NCBI RefSeq assembly: GCF_000332035.1
Contig: NZ_ALVY01000220.1
Coordinates: 1-64,000, forward strand
DNA length: 64,000 nt
Reading direction: 5' to 3'
DNA from: Gloeocapsa sp. PCC 73106
Lineage (GTDB): Bacteria > Cyanobacteriota > Cyanobacteriia > Cyanobacteriales > Gloeocapsaceae
In this document: positions 43,834-54,131 of the stretch, in pieces
Position numbering within the stretch: the stretch's first letter is position 1
Layout: each line of letters starts with the position of its first letter
The notes under the pieces: model-generated
Told to the model about the DNA's origin: nothing
Databases searched by the model: none
The model's input: only the letters and a program-made list of their open reading frames with translations
Translations under genes and position numbers: made by a program

Positions 43834-44364
43834 ATGACGCTCTTGAGTCAAATTCAAGTATCAACCGTTGCTCAAGCAATCGAGTTTTTTCGTAGTTCTC
43901 AAGGAGACTGGAAATCTCAGAGACGTTACTATACTCTGACATCCCCAGTAGATCCCCAAGAAGTAATTAGTTATCTACAGATTCGTTTTTTAGAGTCTGA
44001 CGCGCCTGAATTAACTGAATTAGCTCAATTACATCAAATATCCAATGAATTCGCAGGTGGTAGTGAAGTTAAATGGGAGAGCAACTACGTCAACCAAGTG
44101 CGTAAATTATCTCAGGGTTTAACTATCTTTGGTATTAAAGATAATTTTCTCTATCGCGATCGCGGTTTCGCTACCTCTAAACCCGTTAAAGCTATTTATA
44201 CTATGCCTAACTCTGATACTCTCTGCCTCAGAACAGAATATAATAAGTCTGTCTTTGAAGAAGAATTAAAACTTGTAGGTAATAATTATCGTACTCGCCA
44301 AACCATCATCTCTCAAGCTGGGGAAGAACAGATGATTGGTCAATATTTGGAAACTAGACTTTAG
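43834..44364 (+). CDS. CpcS/CpeS-family phycobiliprotein lyase
   Basis: A 176-residue lipocalin-fold lyase that attaches phycocyanobilin or a related bilin to a cysteine of phycobiliproteins. The family start AIEFFRSSQGDWKSQRRYYT is clear, as are EWxSNYV-like WESNYVNQV, FLYRDRGFATSKPVKAIYTM and ESN/RTEYN-type LCLRTEYNKSVFEEEL. Which subunit and site it serves cannot be read from the sequence. It is convergent with the GGDEF-EAL gene, with HIP1 sites in the short gap. Confidence 0.88.
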   Translation: MTLLSQIQVSTVAQAIEFFRSSQGDWKSQRRYYTLTSPVDPQEVISYLQIRFLESDAPELTELAQLHQISNEFAGGSEVKWESNYVNQVRKLSQGLTIFGIKDNFLYRDRGFATSKPVKAIYTMPNSDTLCLRTEYNKSVFEEELKLVGNNYRTRQTIISQAGEEQMIGQYLETRL

Positions 44365-44415
44365 AGCAAAAAGGAGCGATCGCTAGAACGTTAATATAAA
44401 AGGCGATCGCTTTGA

Positions 44416-46572
44416 CTATAGGTCAATCAGAGGGTAAAGAAGGAAAGGGTGAGAGATCCCGTAACCCTGAGCATAATCTACCCCGATCACCTGCAATTTT
44501 TCTAGAATAGTCGTGTCCTCAACAAACTCAGCTATGGTTTGAAGATTCATGGCATGAGCAATACGATTAAACCCTTCAACGATCGCTTCAGCCACAGAAC
44601 TGTTATTGATCTCCTTGACAAAAGTGCCATCAATTTTTAAATAATCAATGGGCAAATTTATCAAATAAGCAAAGGAACTCATCCCACTACCAAAATGATC
44701 TAAAGCAAAACGACAGCCAAGCTTTTTCAGTTCGTTCATGAAATGTCTGGCGCGCTCAAAGTTAGCGATCGCGGCGGTTTCTGTAATTTCAAAACAAATA
44801 GTTTGTGGAGAAATGGGGTGTTGGGCAAATTGTTCGAGCAGAAAATTGAGAAATTGGTTGTTATTCACACTAGCACCGGAAAGATTAATATAATATAAAC
44901 TCGCGTCAAGAACTTTTTGCTGAGCCGAATTTTGATAGTAAGTCAAAAAAGTTTGGATAACCCAGCGATCAATGTCATTCATCAAGCTATAACGCTCGGC
45001 GGCAGGAATAAACGCGCCTGGAGACACTAATTCCCCATTTTCATCTAACAGCCTCAGCAGAATTTCATAGCGTTCTATGGGCGATTTAGCGGTAACAGCA
45101 ACAATCTTTTGGCAGTAGAGACAAAAACGGTTATTTTCCAAAGCTTCGTTAATTTTACCAACCCACTGCCTTTCCTCACGCTGTCTGATTAACTCACTAT
45201 CATCGGGACGATAGACATGGACGCAGTTACGCCCGTTGGCTTTGGCCGCATAACAAGCAGCATCAGCCGCCACCAGAACCCCCGCCAAATCTTGGCTAGT
45301 TGAATCAATCGCCACCACCCCAATACTGGCCCCGATGATAAAAGTTTTGCCATCCCAAAGAAACCGAAACTGATGAATCAGGTTTTTGAGGGTTTCTGCG
45401 ATCAAAGTGGCTTCACAGAGGCGACATTGCCGGAGGAGGAGACCAAATTCATCGCCGCCCAAGCGAGCTAGGATATCGGTAACGCGGACGCGCTGTTGTA
45501 AAAGTGCAGTGATTTGACGCAATAGCTCATCTCCTGCAGCATGACCGCAAGTATCGTTAACGACTTTGAACTGGTCTAAATCGAGATAACAGAGGGCGTG
45601 TTGCTGCTCGTCACTTCCAGCCGAGGCGATCGCTTCAACCAGTTGCTGCTCGAATCCTCGACGGTTGACTAAACCCGTCAAGACATCATGACTGGCTTGC
45701 CAAGAAAGTTGACGGGTGAGGTAGCGCGATTCGGTGACATCTTGAAAGATCATAACCGCCCCGATAATTTGACCTTGACGATCTCGAATTGGTGCTGCTG
45801 AGTCATTAATGGCATACTCCGTCCCGTCACAGGCAATGAGGATAGTATCCTTGGCTAAACTGACAATTCGCTCCTCAGATAGAGCTTGAATGACGGGATT
45901 GTTGACCGATTCCCTGGTCGTCTCATTGACGATCTTAAAGACTTCAGTAAGAGGAAGTCCTTGAACTTCATGTGCCTGCCAGCCTGTCATTTGCTCAGCG
46001 ACGGGATTAACATATCTCACATTGCCTTGGGCATCTGTCGTAATGACCGCATCAGCAATTGATTGTAGGGTTACTTGAGCCAGTTCTTTTTCGGCAAAGA
46101 GGGTATCTTCGAGGCGTTGGCGTTCCTCAATTTCTTGGGTGAGGCGGAAATTTCGGTCTTGGAGGCTTTTTTGTAACCGTCGGATGGTTAAGTGAGTTTC
46201 GACACGCGCTAAAACCTCTTCGACTTGAAACGGCTTAGAAATATAATCTACCCCGCCCACCGCCAGCCCTCGAACCTTATCGAAGGTTTCATTGAGGGCA
46301 CTCAAAAAAATCACCGGAATGTCTGCGGTTTGCCGATTGGCTTTTAATTGTCTGCAAACTTCGTAGCCATCGTAGTCGGGCAATTTAATATCGAGTAGAA
46401 TTAGCTCAGTCGATGGAGCTTGAGACGCTCTCAGGGCTATTGCACCCGTTGTGGCACTACGAACCTTATAACCCCGTTCACTCAACGCATCTTTAAGAAG
46501 ACGCAGATTATCAGGGAGATCGTCCACAATTAAAATATCGCCTCGATGGTTGTTAGTAGCTGATTCGCTCAT
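44416..46572 (-). CDS. response regulator with PAS, GGDEF and EAL domains
   Basis: A 718-residue signalling protein. A receiver domain (about 13-130) has the phospho-acceptor Asp in LILLDIKLPDYDG. A PAS domain (about 170-290) and a GGDEF domain with an intact LARLGGDEF follow; the latter should make cyclic di-GMP. In the C-terminal EAL domain the name motif reads EILLRLL instead of EALLR, and DDFG reads LDHFGSGMSSF, so phosphodiesterase activity is doubtful and the domain may be a sensor. It is divergent from the hybrid kinase at 46690, a likely partner. Confidence 0.9.
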   Translation of the reverse strand: MSESATNNHRGDILIVDDLPDNLRLLKDALSERGYKVRSATTGAIALRASQAPSTELILLDIKLPDYDGYEVCRQLKANRQTADIPVIFLSALNETFDKVRGLAVGGVDYISKPFQVEEVLARVETHLTIRRLQKSLQDRNFRLTQEIEERQRLEDTLFAEKELAQVTLQSIADAVITTDAQGNVRYVNPVAEQMTGWQAHEVQGLPLTEVFKIVNETTRESVNNPVIQALSEERIVSLAKDTILIACDGTEYAINDSAAPIRDRQGQIIGAVMIFQDVTESRYLTRQLSWQASHDVLTGLVNRRGFEQQLVEAIASAGSDEQQHALCYLDLDQFKVVNDTCGHAAGDELLRQITALLQQRVRVTDILARLGGDEFGLLLRQCRLCEATLIAETLKNLIHQFRFLWDGKTFIIGASIGVVAIDSTSQDLAGVLVAADAACYAAKANGRNCVHVYRPDDSELIRQREERQWVGKINEALENNRFCLYCQKIVAVTAKSPIERYEILLRLLDENGELVSPGAFIPAAERYSLMNDIDRWVIQTFLTYYQNSAQQKVLDASLYYINLSGASVNNNQFLNFLLEQFAQHPISPQTICFEITETAAIANFERARHFMNELKKLGCRFALDHFGSGMSSFAYLINLPIDYLKIDGTFVKEINNSSVAEAIVEGFNRIAHAMNLQTIAEFVEDTTILEKLQVIGVDYAQGYGISHPFLLYPLIDL

Positions 46573-46689
46573 TATCGAAAAACCTCTTTCAAGCGTGGGA
46601 ATGCCAAACTGATTCCTAGGTTTCTTAGCGCACAGTTATCAGCTTATAAAATAATAGTAGAGTTAATTCCATTGTCAATTAACTAAATT

Positions 46690-49600
46690 ATGAACAAACG
46701 CATCCCTGAAACAACAAGTATTTTTGTAATTAGCATTGGGTGTTTCGTACTACTGAGTTGGCAGTTGGATATCCCTCTACTCAAGAGTGGTTTTGTGGGG
46801 ATGTCCTCAACCATGAAAGCGAACACTGCCCTTTGCTTTATTTTAGCTGGTATGTCTTTGCGGTTGTTGCAGTGCAAACGCCTAAGCCGACTGCGCCATC
46901 AAGTCGCTTTAGCAATGGCGGGATTGACCACACTTATCGGTTTGCTGACGCTGAGTGAGTATCTTTTTGATTGGAATCTGGGGATTGACCAGTTGCTTTT
47001 CTCGGATGTCGTGTCTTCAGCGACTCCTTACCCGGGACGAATGGGAATCAATACTGCCATTAATTTTGTGCTGATGGGAGCGGCACTGTTGCAAATATCT
47101 CGTAATCTACAACCAGCGATTTTGCTAGCTCAGATTCTTAGTAGCGTTGCTGCCTTGATTTCCCTACTTGCTTTGCTTGGCCATCTTTTTGAGGTGAATC
47201 TTCTCGCTTATCTGATAACTTATACAACTACTCAAGCACTACATGCAGCCCTAACTTTTTTTATTCTCTATGGGGGAATTTTGTTTACCCATCCCACTGA
47301 AGGGTTAATGCGAGAGATAACCAGTCCCCTCGTCGGCGGCGTGATGGCACGATGGTTGCTGCCTTGGGCGATTATCTTTCCGGTTGCACTCAACTGGTTA
47401 ACTTTTCAGGGGCAAAAATTCGGCTGGTATAATCCTGAATTCGGGTATGCGTTGCGGTCAACTATCATGGTTTTCTCGTTCTCGGTTCTCATCTGGGGAA
47501 CGGCTCGCTCGCTCAATCAGATAGAGCGCGATCGCCAGAAGCTCAAAGAGACGGTGAGCTCTAGTGAAGATCAGTTCCGCCGCGCTATCTTTGCCGCCCC
47601 TGTTCCGATCCTGCTTCATGCCGAGGACGATGAAGTTTTGCAGGTCAATAAGACATGGACTGAAGTGACAGGCTACACCAGAGAAGATATCCCAACAATC
47701 GCGGATTGGACGGAAAAAGCTTATGGAGAAAAAGAGGGTTTTGCGAAATCTTATATCGACAGTCTCTATGCCCTGAACGACCGAGTTAGCAACGGAGAAT
47801 GGACGATTACGACTAAAGAGGGAAAGCAAAGAATCTGGAATTTTTATACCGCTCCTTTAGGCAAAGATGCTCAGGGGCGACGCTTACTGTTTAGCACTGC
47901 CTTTGATGTTACTGAGCGCAAGCTCTCAGAACAAAAACTGAGGGAGAGTGAGCAACGCTTACAACTTGTCATTGAAGGGTCTGGCATGGCGACATGGGAT
48001 GTGGATATACAGACAGGAAAAGCTCTCTGGTCAGCGCAGCATTATGAACTGCTCGGATATGAACCCGTCCCTAGTGGCGAGGCCACGCTGGAAATGTGGC
48101 GCAGTCGCGTTCACCCAGATGACTTAGAACGGGTGATGCAGGCAACAGAATGCGCTCTTTTCGAGCGATCGCTCTATCGTTCGGAGTTTCGTATTATTCG
48201 TGCAGACAATGGAGAGATGTTATGGCTGGCTGCGTTCGGTCGTTTCCTCTACGATGAGACGGGTCAAGCCTTGCGCTGTAGTGGCGTTCTCTTTGACGTT
48301 ACCGAGCGCAAAGAAATAGAAGAAGCACTATACCAAACTAACGCAGAACTCGAACACTGGGTTCAACAACGCACAGAGCAATTATCTGTTGCCAACGAAG
48401 AACTCAGGGGGGAAATTTTTGATCGCCAGCAGGTGGAGGAGAAGCTACAGGTAACGACAAGACTGCAAAAAGCTATTTTAGATAGTGCTAACTACACCAT
48501 TATTTCTACCAACGTTGAGGGAACGATTCTCACTTTTAACGCTGCTGCCGAGAAATGGTTGGGCTATAGTGCCGAAGAAGTCGTCTGCAAAACAACCCCC
48601 GTCATCATTCATGATGCTGAGGAAGTCAGGCAAAGAGCGCAAACATTGTCAAAACAGTTGGGAATTCAGATAGAACCTGGATTTGAGGCTTTTGTCGCTA
48701 AGGCACGTCTGGGAGAACCAGACGAGAACGAATGGTCTTATATCCGCAAAGATGGCAGTCGCTTTCCGATACTACTCTCAGTGACAGCTTTACAGGACAC
48801 AGAAGGCAATATTACCGGATTTTTGGGGATTGGGAACGATATGACTGAGCGCAAAGAGGCTCAAAAGACGCTAGAACTGCAAAGCGTCATTGTCAATAAC
48901 ATGGCGGGGGGTGTGTGTTTAGTCAAAGCATCGAATCGTACGATCGTCTACACTAACCCTAAATTTGCCTCTATGTTTGGCTATACAGTAGAAGAACTCA
49001 ATGGTCAACCGGTTACTATCTTGAATTATGGCGTTGAACAGAAATCTGCCGAAGAAATTACCATCGATATTATCACTCAAATTGAGCAAGAGGGCGAGAC
49101 GAAATACGAAGTCCAAAATGTCAAAAAAGATGGAACACCTTTCTGGTGCAGAGCCTATACCTCTAAGTTTAAGCATCCTGAGCAGGGAATCGTCTATGTG
49201 ACTGTTCAAGAAGATGTGACAGAGTTAAAACAGGCAGAACAAGCACTGCAAATGGCTACTAATCGCTTGAACTTTCTCCTCAACTACAGCCCCGTTGTCA
49301 TTTTTAGTTGCAAACCCGATGGCGATTATGAAGGAACGTTTATCAGCGAAAACGCCAAAGACTTGTTAGGTTATGACGCTAGGGCCTTTTTAGAAGATTC
49401 CGCATTTTGGGTAAATCATCTACACCCAGATGATCGAGAACGGATACTATATGGATTAGCCAATCTGTTTATTGGTGATTTTTATTCACATGAATATCGT
49501 CTGCTGCAAGCTGATGGAGTATATCGCTCGTTTTTGACTCAACTCAAACGAATTCGCGATGAAACAGGTAACACTATTGAAGTTTTAGGCTATACGGCTG

Positions 49601-51489
49601 ATCTTAGCGATCGCAAAGCCTCAGAGGAAGCATTACGACAAAGCGAGGCGACGCTTCGCAGCTTTTTCGACAGCAATTTAATGATGATGGGCATCGTCGA
49701 ACTCCATGACAGTGACATCAAACATCTTTCTGATAATGCAGCGACAGCTCAATTTTTTGGCACGACTCAAGCCGCCATGGAAAACCAATTCGCCAGCACA
49801 ATGGGAGTAACGCACATTTATCGAGAATTTTGGCTGAGTCACTATCGAGCGGCACAACAAACCCAAACACCCGTGCGCTTTGAGTATGCTCATGAAACGC
49901 CGAACGGTCAAAAGTGGTTATCGGCGACAGTTTGTGCGATCGCCACGTCTTCTGATTGTCCCCCCAGATGTTCTTATATTGTTGAAGATATTAGCGATCG
50001 CAAACAAACCGAGTTAGAACTTCAGCAAGCCAAAGAAGCGGCAGAAGCAGCCAATAAAGCCAAAAGTATCTTTCTTGCCAACATGAGTCACGAACTGCGT
50101 ACTCCCCTCAATGCCATTTTAGGCTTTACGCAATTGATGAGTCGCGATCGCTCTCTAACGCCTTATCTGCAAGAACGCTTACAAATTGTCAATCGGAGCG
50201 GCGAATATTTGTTGCAATTAATCAATGACATTCTAGATTTATCGAAAATTGAAAGCGGACGGATGGCTCTCAATCCTGCCGATTTTGACTTAAATCGCTT
50301 GCTGACTTTAGTAGGCGAAATCTTGCAGATTAAAGCCCAAAATAAAGGATTAAAGCTAATTTTCGAGGTAGATCCCCATGTTCCCCAATTTATCCGAACG
50401 GATGAACAAAAACTACGCCAAGTCTTGATCAACCTACTGGATAATGCCATTAAGTTTACCCATCAAGGAAGCGTTATTTTAAGAGTTAGGCAACAGGAAA
50501 TAGATACGCTACCGCCTGCTAAACTCTTGTTTCAAGTTGAGGATACGGGTGTCGGTATTGCTGAAACAGAAATTGACAGGTTATTTAAAGTGTTTGTGCA
50601 AGCGCAAGCCGGCAATAACCTCAATCAAGGTACTGGACTCGGTTTAGCCATTAGTCAAAAATTTGTCCAACTTATGGGAGGCCGAATTCTGGTTCAAAGC
50701 AGGTTAAACCAGGGTAGCCTTTTTTCCTTTGACATTGAGGTACAGTGGCCCCAATCAGTCCCCCTTACCTCAGAATTGCTCAATCAAAGGGTAATCAGTT
50801 TAGCGCCTGGACAACAGAGTTATCGCCTCTTGGTTGTCGAAGATTTAGCAGAAAATGGCCATTTGTTGGTCGAACTTTTAGCCTCGGTTGGGTTTAAGGT
50901 ACAATACGCGATCAATGGTGTTGAAGCCATTTCACTGTGGGAAAGTTGGTCGCCACACTTGATTTGGATGGATCTGCGAATGCCTGAGATGGATGGCTTG
51001 GCGGCAACTCATGTTATTAGAGAAAAAGAAACAAACACTCTTAATAGGGAACAGTCAGGTGTTGGACAGGGATCTCAAAATCGAACGGTGATTATAGCTT
51101 TAACCGCTAGTGTTTTTGAAGAGGACCGCGAGAAAATTTTGCAGGCGGGTTGTGACGATTTTGTGAGTAAACCCTGGCAAGAAAGCGTCATTTTTAACAA
51201 GATTGCTCAACATTTAGGCGTACAGTACCTTTACGAATCGTTAGCCCAAAACCCCCCCAAAAACCTTTCTCTTAACAGGATCTTTTCAGAAGAACTAGCT
51301 AGGCTGTCTCCTCAGTGGCTAGAACAAATGTATCAAGCAGCCTACTATCTTGATGCCGAAGTCATGAATGAGTTAATTGGGCAAATTTCAGAATCTCAGG
51401 CAACCTTAGCTAGTGCACTAGCCAATTTAGTGGATAACTTCAATTCTGACCGAATTCTGGAGTTAATTCGCCCTCTGCTCTCAAAATAA
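46690..51489 (+). CDS. hybrid sensor histidine kinase with six PAS domains
   Basis: A 1599-residue membrane kinase. About eight hydrophobic segments occupy residues 1-275. Six PAS/PAC domains follow (roughly 289-410, 415-545, 590-725, 730-850, 855-985, 990-1110). The dimerisation/phosphoacceptor segment is FLANMSHELRTPLNAILGFT near 1125-1145, the ATPase has DNAIKFT and EDTGVGI with GTGLGLAI, and a receiver (about 1378-1505) has Asp in LIWMDLRMPEMDG. A helical tail of about 80 residues ends the protein. PAS-PAC units suggest sensing of redox, light or small ligands. The neighbouring divergent response regulator is the probable output. Confidence 0.9.
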   Translation: MNKRIPETTSIFVISIGCFVLLSWQLDIPLLKSGFVGMSSTMKANTALCFILAGMSLRLLQCKRLSRLRHQVALAMAGLTTLIGLLTLSEYLFDWNLGIDQLLFSDVVSSATPYPGRMGINTAINFVLMGAALLQISRNLQPAILLAQILSSVAALISLLALLGHLFEVNLLAYLITYTTTQALHAALTFFILYGGILFTHPTEGLMREITSPLVGGVMARWLLPWAIIFPVALNWLTFQGQKFGWYNPEFGYALRSTIMVFSFSVLIWGTARSLNQIERDRQKLKETVSSSEDQFRRAIFAAPVPILLHAEDDEVLQVNKTWTEVTGYTREDIPTIADWTEKAYGEKEGFAKSYIDSLYALNDRVSNGEWTITTKEGKQRIWNFYTAPLGKDAQGRRLLFSTAFDVTERKLSEQKLRESEQRLQLVIEGSGMATWDVDIQTGKALWSAQHYELLGYEPVPSGEATLEMWRSRVHPDDLERVMQATECALFERSLYRSEFRIIRADNGEMLWLAAFGRFLYDETGQALRCSGVLFDVTERKEIEEALYQTNAELEHWVQQRTEQLSVANEELRGEIFDRQQVEEKLQVTTRLQKAILDSANYTIISTNVEGTILTFNAAAEKWLGYSAEEVVCKTTPVIIHDAEEVRQRAQTLSKQLGIQIEPGFEAFVAKARLGEPDENEWSYIRKDGSRFPILLSVTALQDTEGNITGFLGIGNDMTERKEAQKTLELQSVIVNNMAGGVCLVKASNRTIVYTNPKFASMFGYTVEELNGQPVTILNYGVEQKSAEEITIDIITQIEQEGETKYEVQNVKKDGTPFWCRAYTSKFKHPEQGIVYVTVQEDVTELKQAEQALQMATNRLNFLLNYSPVVIFSCKPDGDYEGTFISENAKDLLGYDARAFLEDSAFWVNHLHPDDRERILYGLANLFIGDFYSHEYRLLQADGVYRSFLTQLKRIRDETGNTIEVLGYTADLSDRKASEEALRQSEATLRSFFDSNLMMMGIVELHDSDIKHLSDNAATAQFFGTTQAAMENQFASTMGVTHIYREFWLSHYRAAQQTQTPVRFEYAHETPNGQKWLSATVCAIATSSDCPPRCSYIVEDISDRKQTELELQQAKEAAEAANKAKSIFLANMSHELRTPLNAILGFTQLMSRDRSLTPYLQERLQIVNRSGEYLLQLINDILDLSKIESGRMALNPADFDLNRLLTLVGEILQIKAQNKGLKLIFEVDPHVPQFIRTDEQKLRQVLINLLDNAIKFTHQGSVILRVRQQEIDTLPPAKLLFQVEDTGVGIAETEIDRLFKVFVQAQAGNNLNQGTGLGLAISQKFVQLMGGRILVQSRLNQGSLFSFDIEVQWPQSVPLTSELLNQRVISLAPGQQSYRLLVVEDLAENGHLLVELLASVGFKVQYAINGVEAISLWESWSPHLIWMDLRMPEMDGLAATHVIREKETNTLNREQSGVGQGSQNRTVIIALTASVFEEDREKILQAGCDDFVSKPWQESVIFNKIAQHLGVQYLYESLAQNPPKNLSLNRIFSEELARLSPQWLEQMYQAAYYLDAEVMNELIGQISESQATLASALANLVDNFNSDRILELIRPLLSK

Positions 51490-51855
51490 TCGACAAGCTC
51501 CTTCTCAAAAAACTCTGATGTACCCCCACAATAGACAGGGGATGCAAAACTTCGTCCAGCCAACTGCATAATAACTGCTAGTATCCACTGCGGTTTCAAT
51601 TTCCTTTCGCGATCGCACCTATTCTGAACCGATCCGTATCAGAACAACGCAATCTAAACTCCCCAGGCAGGATTCGAACCTGCGACCAGTCGATTAACAG
51701 TCGACCGCTCTACCGCTGAGCTACTGAGGAACGCTCTTTTTATCAACATTTTCAATTATAACCACAACAAGATAATTTTGGCAAGAAACTTTTAAAACTT
51801 TTTAGAAACTAAAGCGCAAAGGGTTAAAATAAGGGCGATCGCTCGATAAAAATTT
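51490..51855. other. intergenic region around tRNA-Asn
   Basis: Apart from the tRNA this 366-bp gap has no supported gene. A HIP1-like GCGATCGCT lies close upstream of trmD. The sequence between the kinase stop and the tRNA shows no clear terminator. Confidence 0.6.
51659..51730 (-). tRNA. tRNA-Asn (GTT)
   Basis: On the minus strand TCCTCAG pairs with CTGGGGA to form the acceptor, with G as discriminator. The anticodon loop CTGTTAA lies between GTCGA and TCGAC, giving anticodon GTT for asparagine. The T arm GCAGG-TTCGAAT-CCTGC is complete. No CCA is encoded. It sits in the gap between the kinase gene and trmD. Confidence 0.95.
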
Positions 51856-52527
51856 ATGCAGTTGGATGTCATTACCCTGTTTCCCGATTTTTTTACCTCT
51901 CCCTTGGCTTCTGGATTACTAGGAAGAGCCCTATCTAAGGAAATTGCCCAAGTCAATCTGATCAATCCCAGAGACTTTACCACAGATAAACATCATCGCG
52001 TTGACGATGAACCCTATGGAGGAGGGGTAGGAATGCTACTCAAACCCGAGCCTATTTTTGCCGCAGTAGAATCTATAACCACTCTAGAGAAAAAACAAAT
52101 TATTTTATTCACTCCCGAAGGCGAAACTCTCCATCAGTCTCTACTTAAAGATTTAGCTTGTAATTACCAGCAACTGATTCTTATCTGTGGTCATTACGAG
52201 GGAGTAGACGAGAGAGTGAAACATTTAGTAGAAAGAGAGATTTCTTTGGGAGACTTTGTGCTTACTTGCGGAGAAATCCCAGCCTTAGCTCTAATAAATG
52301 GAGTAGTTAGATTATTACCGGGAACAGTGGGAAAAGAGGCATCCCTTAAAGCCGAAAGCTTCGAAGATGGTTTATTAGACTATCCCCAATATACCCGTCC
52401 CCCTGTATTCCGGGGTTGGGAAGTACCTCTAGTGTTGCGATCGGGTAATCATCGAGAAATAGAAAAATGGCGACGCGAACAACAACTACAAAGAACCCTT
52501 GAAAGACGCCCAGACTTACTTAGCTAG
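51856..52527 (+). CDS. trmD: tRNA (guanine-37 N1)-methyltransferase
   Basis: A 223-residue SPOUT methyltransferase that makes m1G37 in tRNAs and so prevents frameshifting. The start VITLFPDFF, the substrate loop [31 protein letters not shown], and the SAM knot [16 protein letters not shown] are seen. It starts at an ATG at 51856. Its end overlaps the convergent channel gene by 8 bp. Confidence 0.96.
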   Translation: MQLDVITLFPDFFTSPLASGLLGRALSKEIAQVNLINPRDFTTDKHHRVDDEPYGGGVGMLLKPEPIFAAVESITTLEKKQIILFTPEGETLHQSLLKDLACNYQQLILICGHYEGVDERVKHLVEREISLGDFVLTCGEIPALALINGVVRLLPGTVGKEASLKAESFEDGLLDYPQYTRPPVFRGWEVPLVLRSGNHREIEKWRREQQLQRTLERRPDLLS

Positions 52528-53164
52528 TGTAGATCTTATTGCTTTGTAACCAGCGCTGACGATAAATCATCTCCAAATCACTCCCCGCTTTACGAAAAAT
52601 TCTGACTTGCTGAAACCAAAAAGCCTGAAAAATTCGGTAAAAAGCCAGACTGACGATCGCTATAATTAACCCAGCTGCAGTGGTAATCAAAGCTTCGGCA
52701 ATACCCAGAGTAACACCATCGGTGGAGGAATTGCCTAAATCTCCTAGTTGAATAGAACCGAGAGAATTAATTAAACCCAAAACCGTGCCCAATAACCCCA
52801 GTAAAGGAGAAAGAGCGATGACCGCTTCCAATAACTTATCTCCTCGACGCATACCTGCTAATTCCTCATCTGCTGCGGCTTCTAAGGCTAAATGAAACAC
52901 ATCTGGTTCTGGTTTAGATAAACGCAAGGGAGCATAGAGAAAGTTACCAATAGGGTGTTTGCGATAGTGATGGGCGACTTTATCCACTACTTCCCAATTG
53001 GCAATTGCTGCATCCATTACCTTGTTTAGGATCAAACCTTCTTTATGAAGAAATGTACTCCAAAACCAAATCCGCTCAACAATTGTACCCAATGCCAATA
53101 TTGATAGAAAGAGTAGTGGCCACATCACTGGTCCACCTTTTGCCATAATCTCCCCAAAATTCAT
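52520..53164 (-). CDS. MotA/TolQ/ExbB family proton-channel protein
   Basis: A 214-residue inner-membrane protein with three helices: [20 protein letters not shown] near the N-terminus, then [20 protein letters not shown] and [20 protein letters not shown]. The family signature of Pro and Gly residues around [11 protein letters not shown] is present. Such proteins use the proton gradient to energise outer-membrane transport with ExbD and TonB; ExbD is not adjacent. The divergent FAH-type gene is unrelated. Confidence 0.88.
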   Translation of the reverse strand: MNFGEIMAKGGPVMWPLLFLSILALGTIVERIWFWSTFLHKEGLILNKVMDAAIANWEVVDKVAHHYRKHPIGNFLYAPLRLSKPEPDVFHLALEAAADEELAGMRRGDKLLEAVIALSPLLGLLGTVLGLINSLGSIQLGDLGNSSTDGVTLGIAEALITTAAGLIIAIVSLAFYRIFQAFWFQQVRIFRKAGSDLEMIYRQRWLQSNKIYTS

Positions 53165-53238
53165 GGTTTTTCTTTGACCTCAGTTGTTTCCAATCTATGC
53201 TATGTTAGCATTGACTAACCTGCAGAACTAGCGCTGCT

Positions 53239-54015
53239 ATGGCTCAAAGATACGTAAGAATTAAAACAGTTCAAGGCCAGATCTATTATGGACTACTTAG
53301 CTTAAACCATCAGGTAAAGGTTTTAGACGCTCCTCCTTGGTTGGGAGGTAAATCTACCGATATCGAGCTAGAACCAGCTAAATATCAGCTTTTGGCGCCA
53401 TGTCTACCTTCTAAAATTGTGGCTGTGGGCAAAAATTACGCCGATCACGCTGCAGAAATGGGTGGCGTAGTACCTAATGAACCTTTGTTATTTCTTAAAC
53501 CCCCCACTACTTTAATAGCTCACGAACAACCGATTAATTATCCTACGAAACAATCAAAACAAGTCGATTACGAAGGAGAATTGGGCATAATTATCAGCGA
53601 GAGAACTAAAGATTGTAGTCCAGAAGCAGCTAGACAAAAAATTTGGGGCTATACCATCGCTAACGATGTTACCGCTCGAGATCTACAAAAAAAAGACGGA
53701 CAATGGACTAGAGCCAAAGGATTCGATACTTTTTGTCCCCTAGGTCCTTGGATAGTCAGAGAATTAAGCACAGAGGCAAGATTACAAACTTTTATCAACG
53801 ATGAGACTAAACCGCGTCAGTCCGCTTGCATTAATGAAATGGTTTTTGCTCCAGAAATACTGATTGCCTATATTTCGGAAATTATGACTTTGCTTCCGGG
53901 AGATTTGATTTTGACTGGAACACCAGCAGGAATAGGATCACTTCAATTAGGCGATCGCGTTAGAGTAGAAATCCAAGGTATTGGAAGTTTGGAAAACACA
54001 GTAGTCTGCCCATAA
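53239..54015 (+). CDS. fumarylacetoacetate hydrolase family protein
   Basis: A 258-residue FAH-fold enzyme. Residues about 60-70 KIVAVGKNYADHAAEMG begin the catalytic domain. The metal ligands are in VDYEGELGIII and GYTIANDVTARDLQ, and ILTGTPAGIG closes the domain. Relatives are acylpyruvases, oxaloacetate decarboxylases or oxaloacetate tautomerases; which applies is not decided by the sequence. The N-terminal 60 residues form the usual small cap. A separate gene, 116 bp upstream of vipp1/pspA. Confidence 0.88.
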   Translation: MAQRYVRIKTVQGQIYYGLLSLNHQVKVLDAPPWLGGKSTDIELEPAKYQLLAPCLPSKIVAVGKNYADHAAEMGGVVPNEPLLFLKPPTTLIAHEQPINYPTKQSKQVDYEGELGIIISERTKDCSPEAARQKIWGYTIANDVTARDLQKKDGQWTRAKGFDTFCPLGPWIVRELSTEARLQTFINDETKPRQSACINEMVFAPEILIAYISEIMTLLPGDLILTGTPAGIGSLQLGDRVRVEIQGIGSLENTVVCP

Positions 54016-54080
54016 AGTTGGAGTCAATTAGAATGTTATAATTTAAAAATAGTTATTATTTTTCTATATTGACATTTAGC

Positions 54081-54093
54081 CGTGCTCAGCACG
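54081..54093. promoter_or_regulatory. 13-bp palindrome in the vipp1/pspA leader
   Basis: CGTGCT-C-AGCACG is a perfect palindrome with one central base, 38 bp before the ATG and following TTGACA at 54069-54074. It is a possible operator or 5' UTR hairpin. No matching -10 box is clear. Confidence 0.3.
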
Positions 54094-54131
54094 CACACAC
54101 CTCAAGTCAACTCTAATAAGGTAAATTAATC

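Noticed and set aside
44375-44410. Two HIP1 palindromes as a terminator between the bilin lyase and GGDEF-EAL genes
   Set aside because: HIP1 is very common in the whole window, and no stem plus U-run is formed.
44416-51730. Genomic island inserted at tRNA-Asn
   Set aside because: There is no integrase, no duplicated tRNA end and no att-like repeat; the two large signalling genes alone do not prove it.
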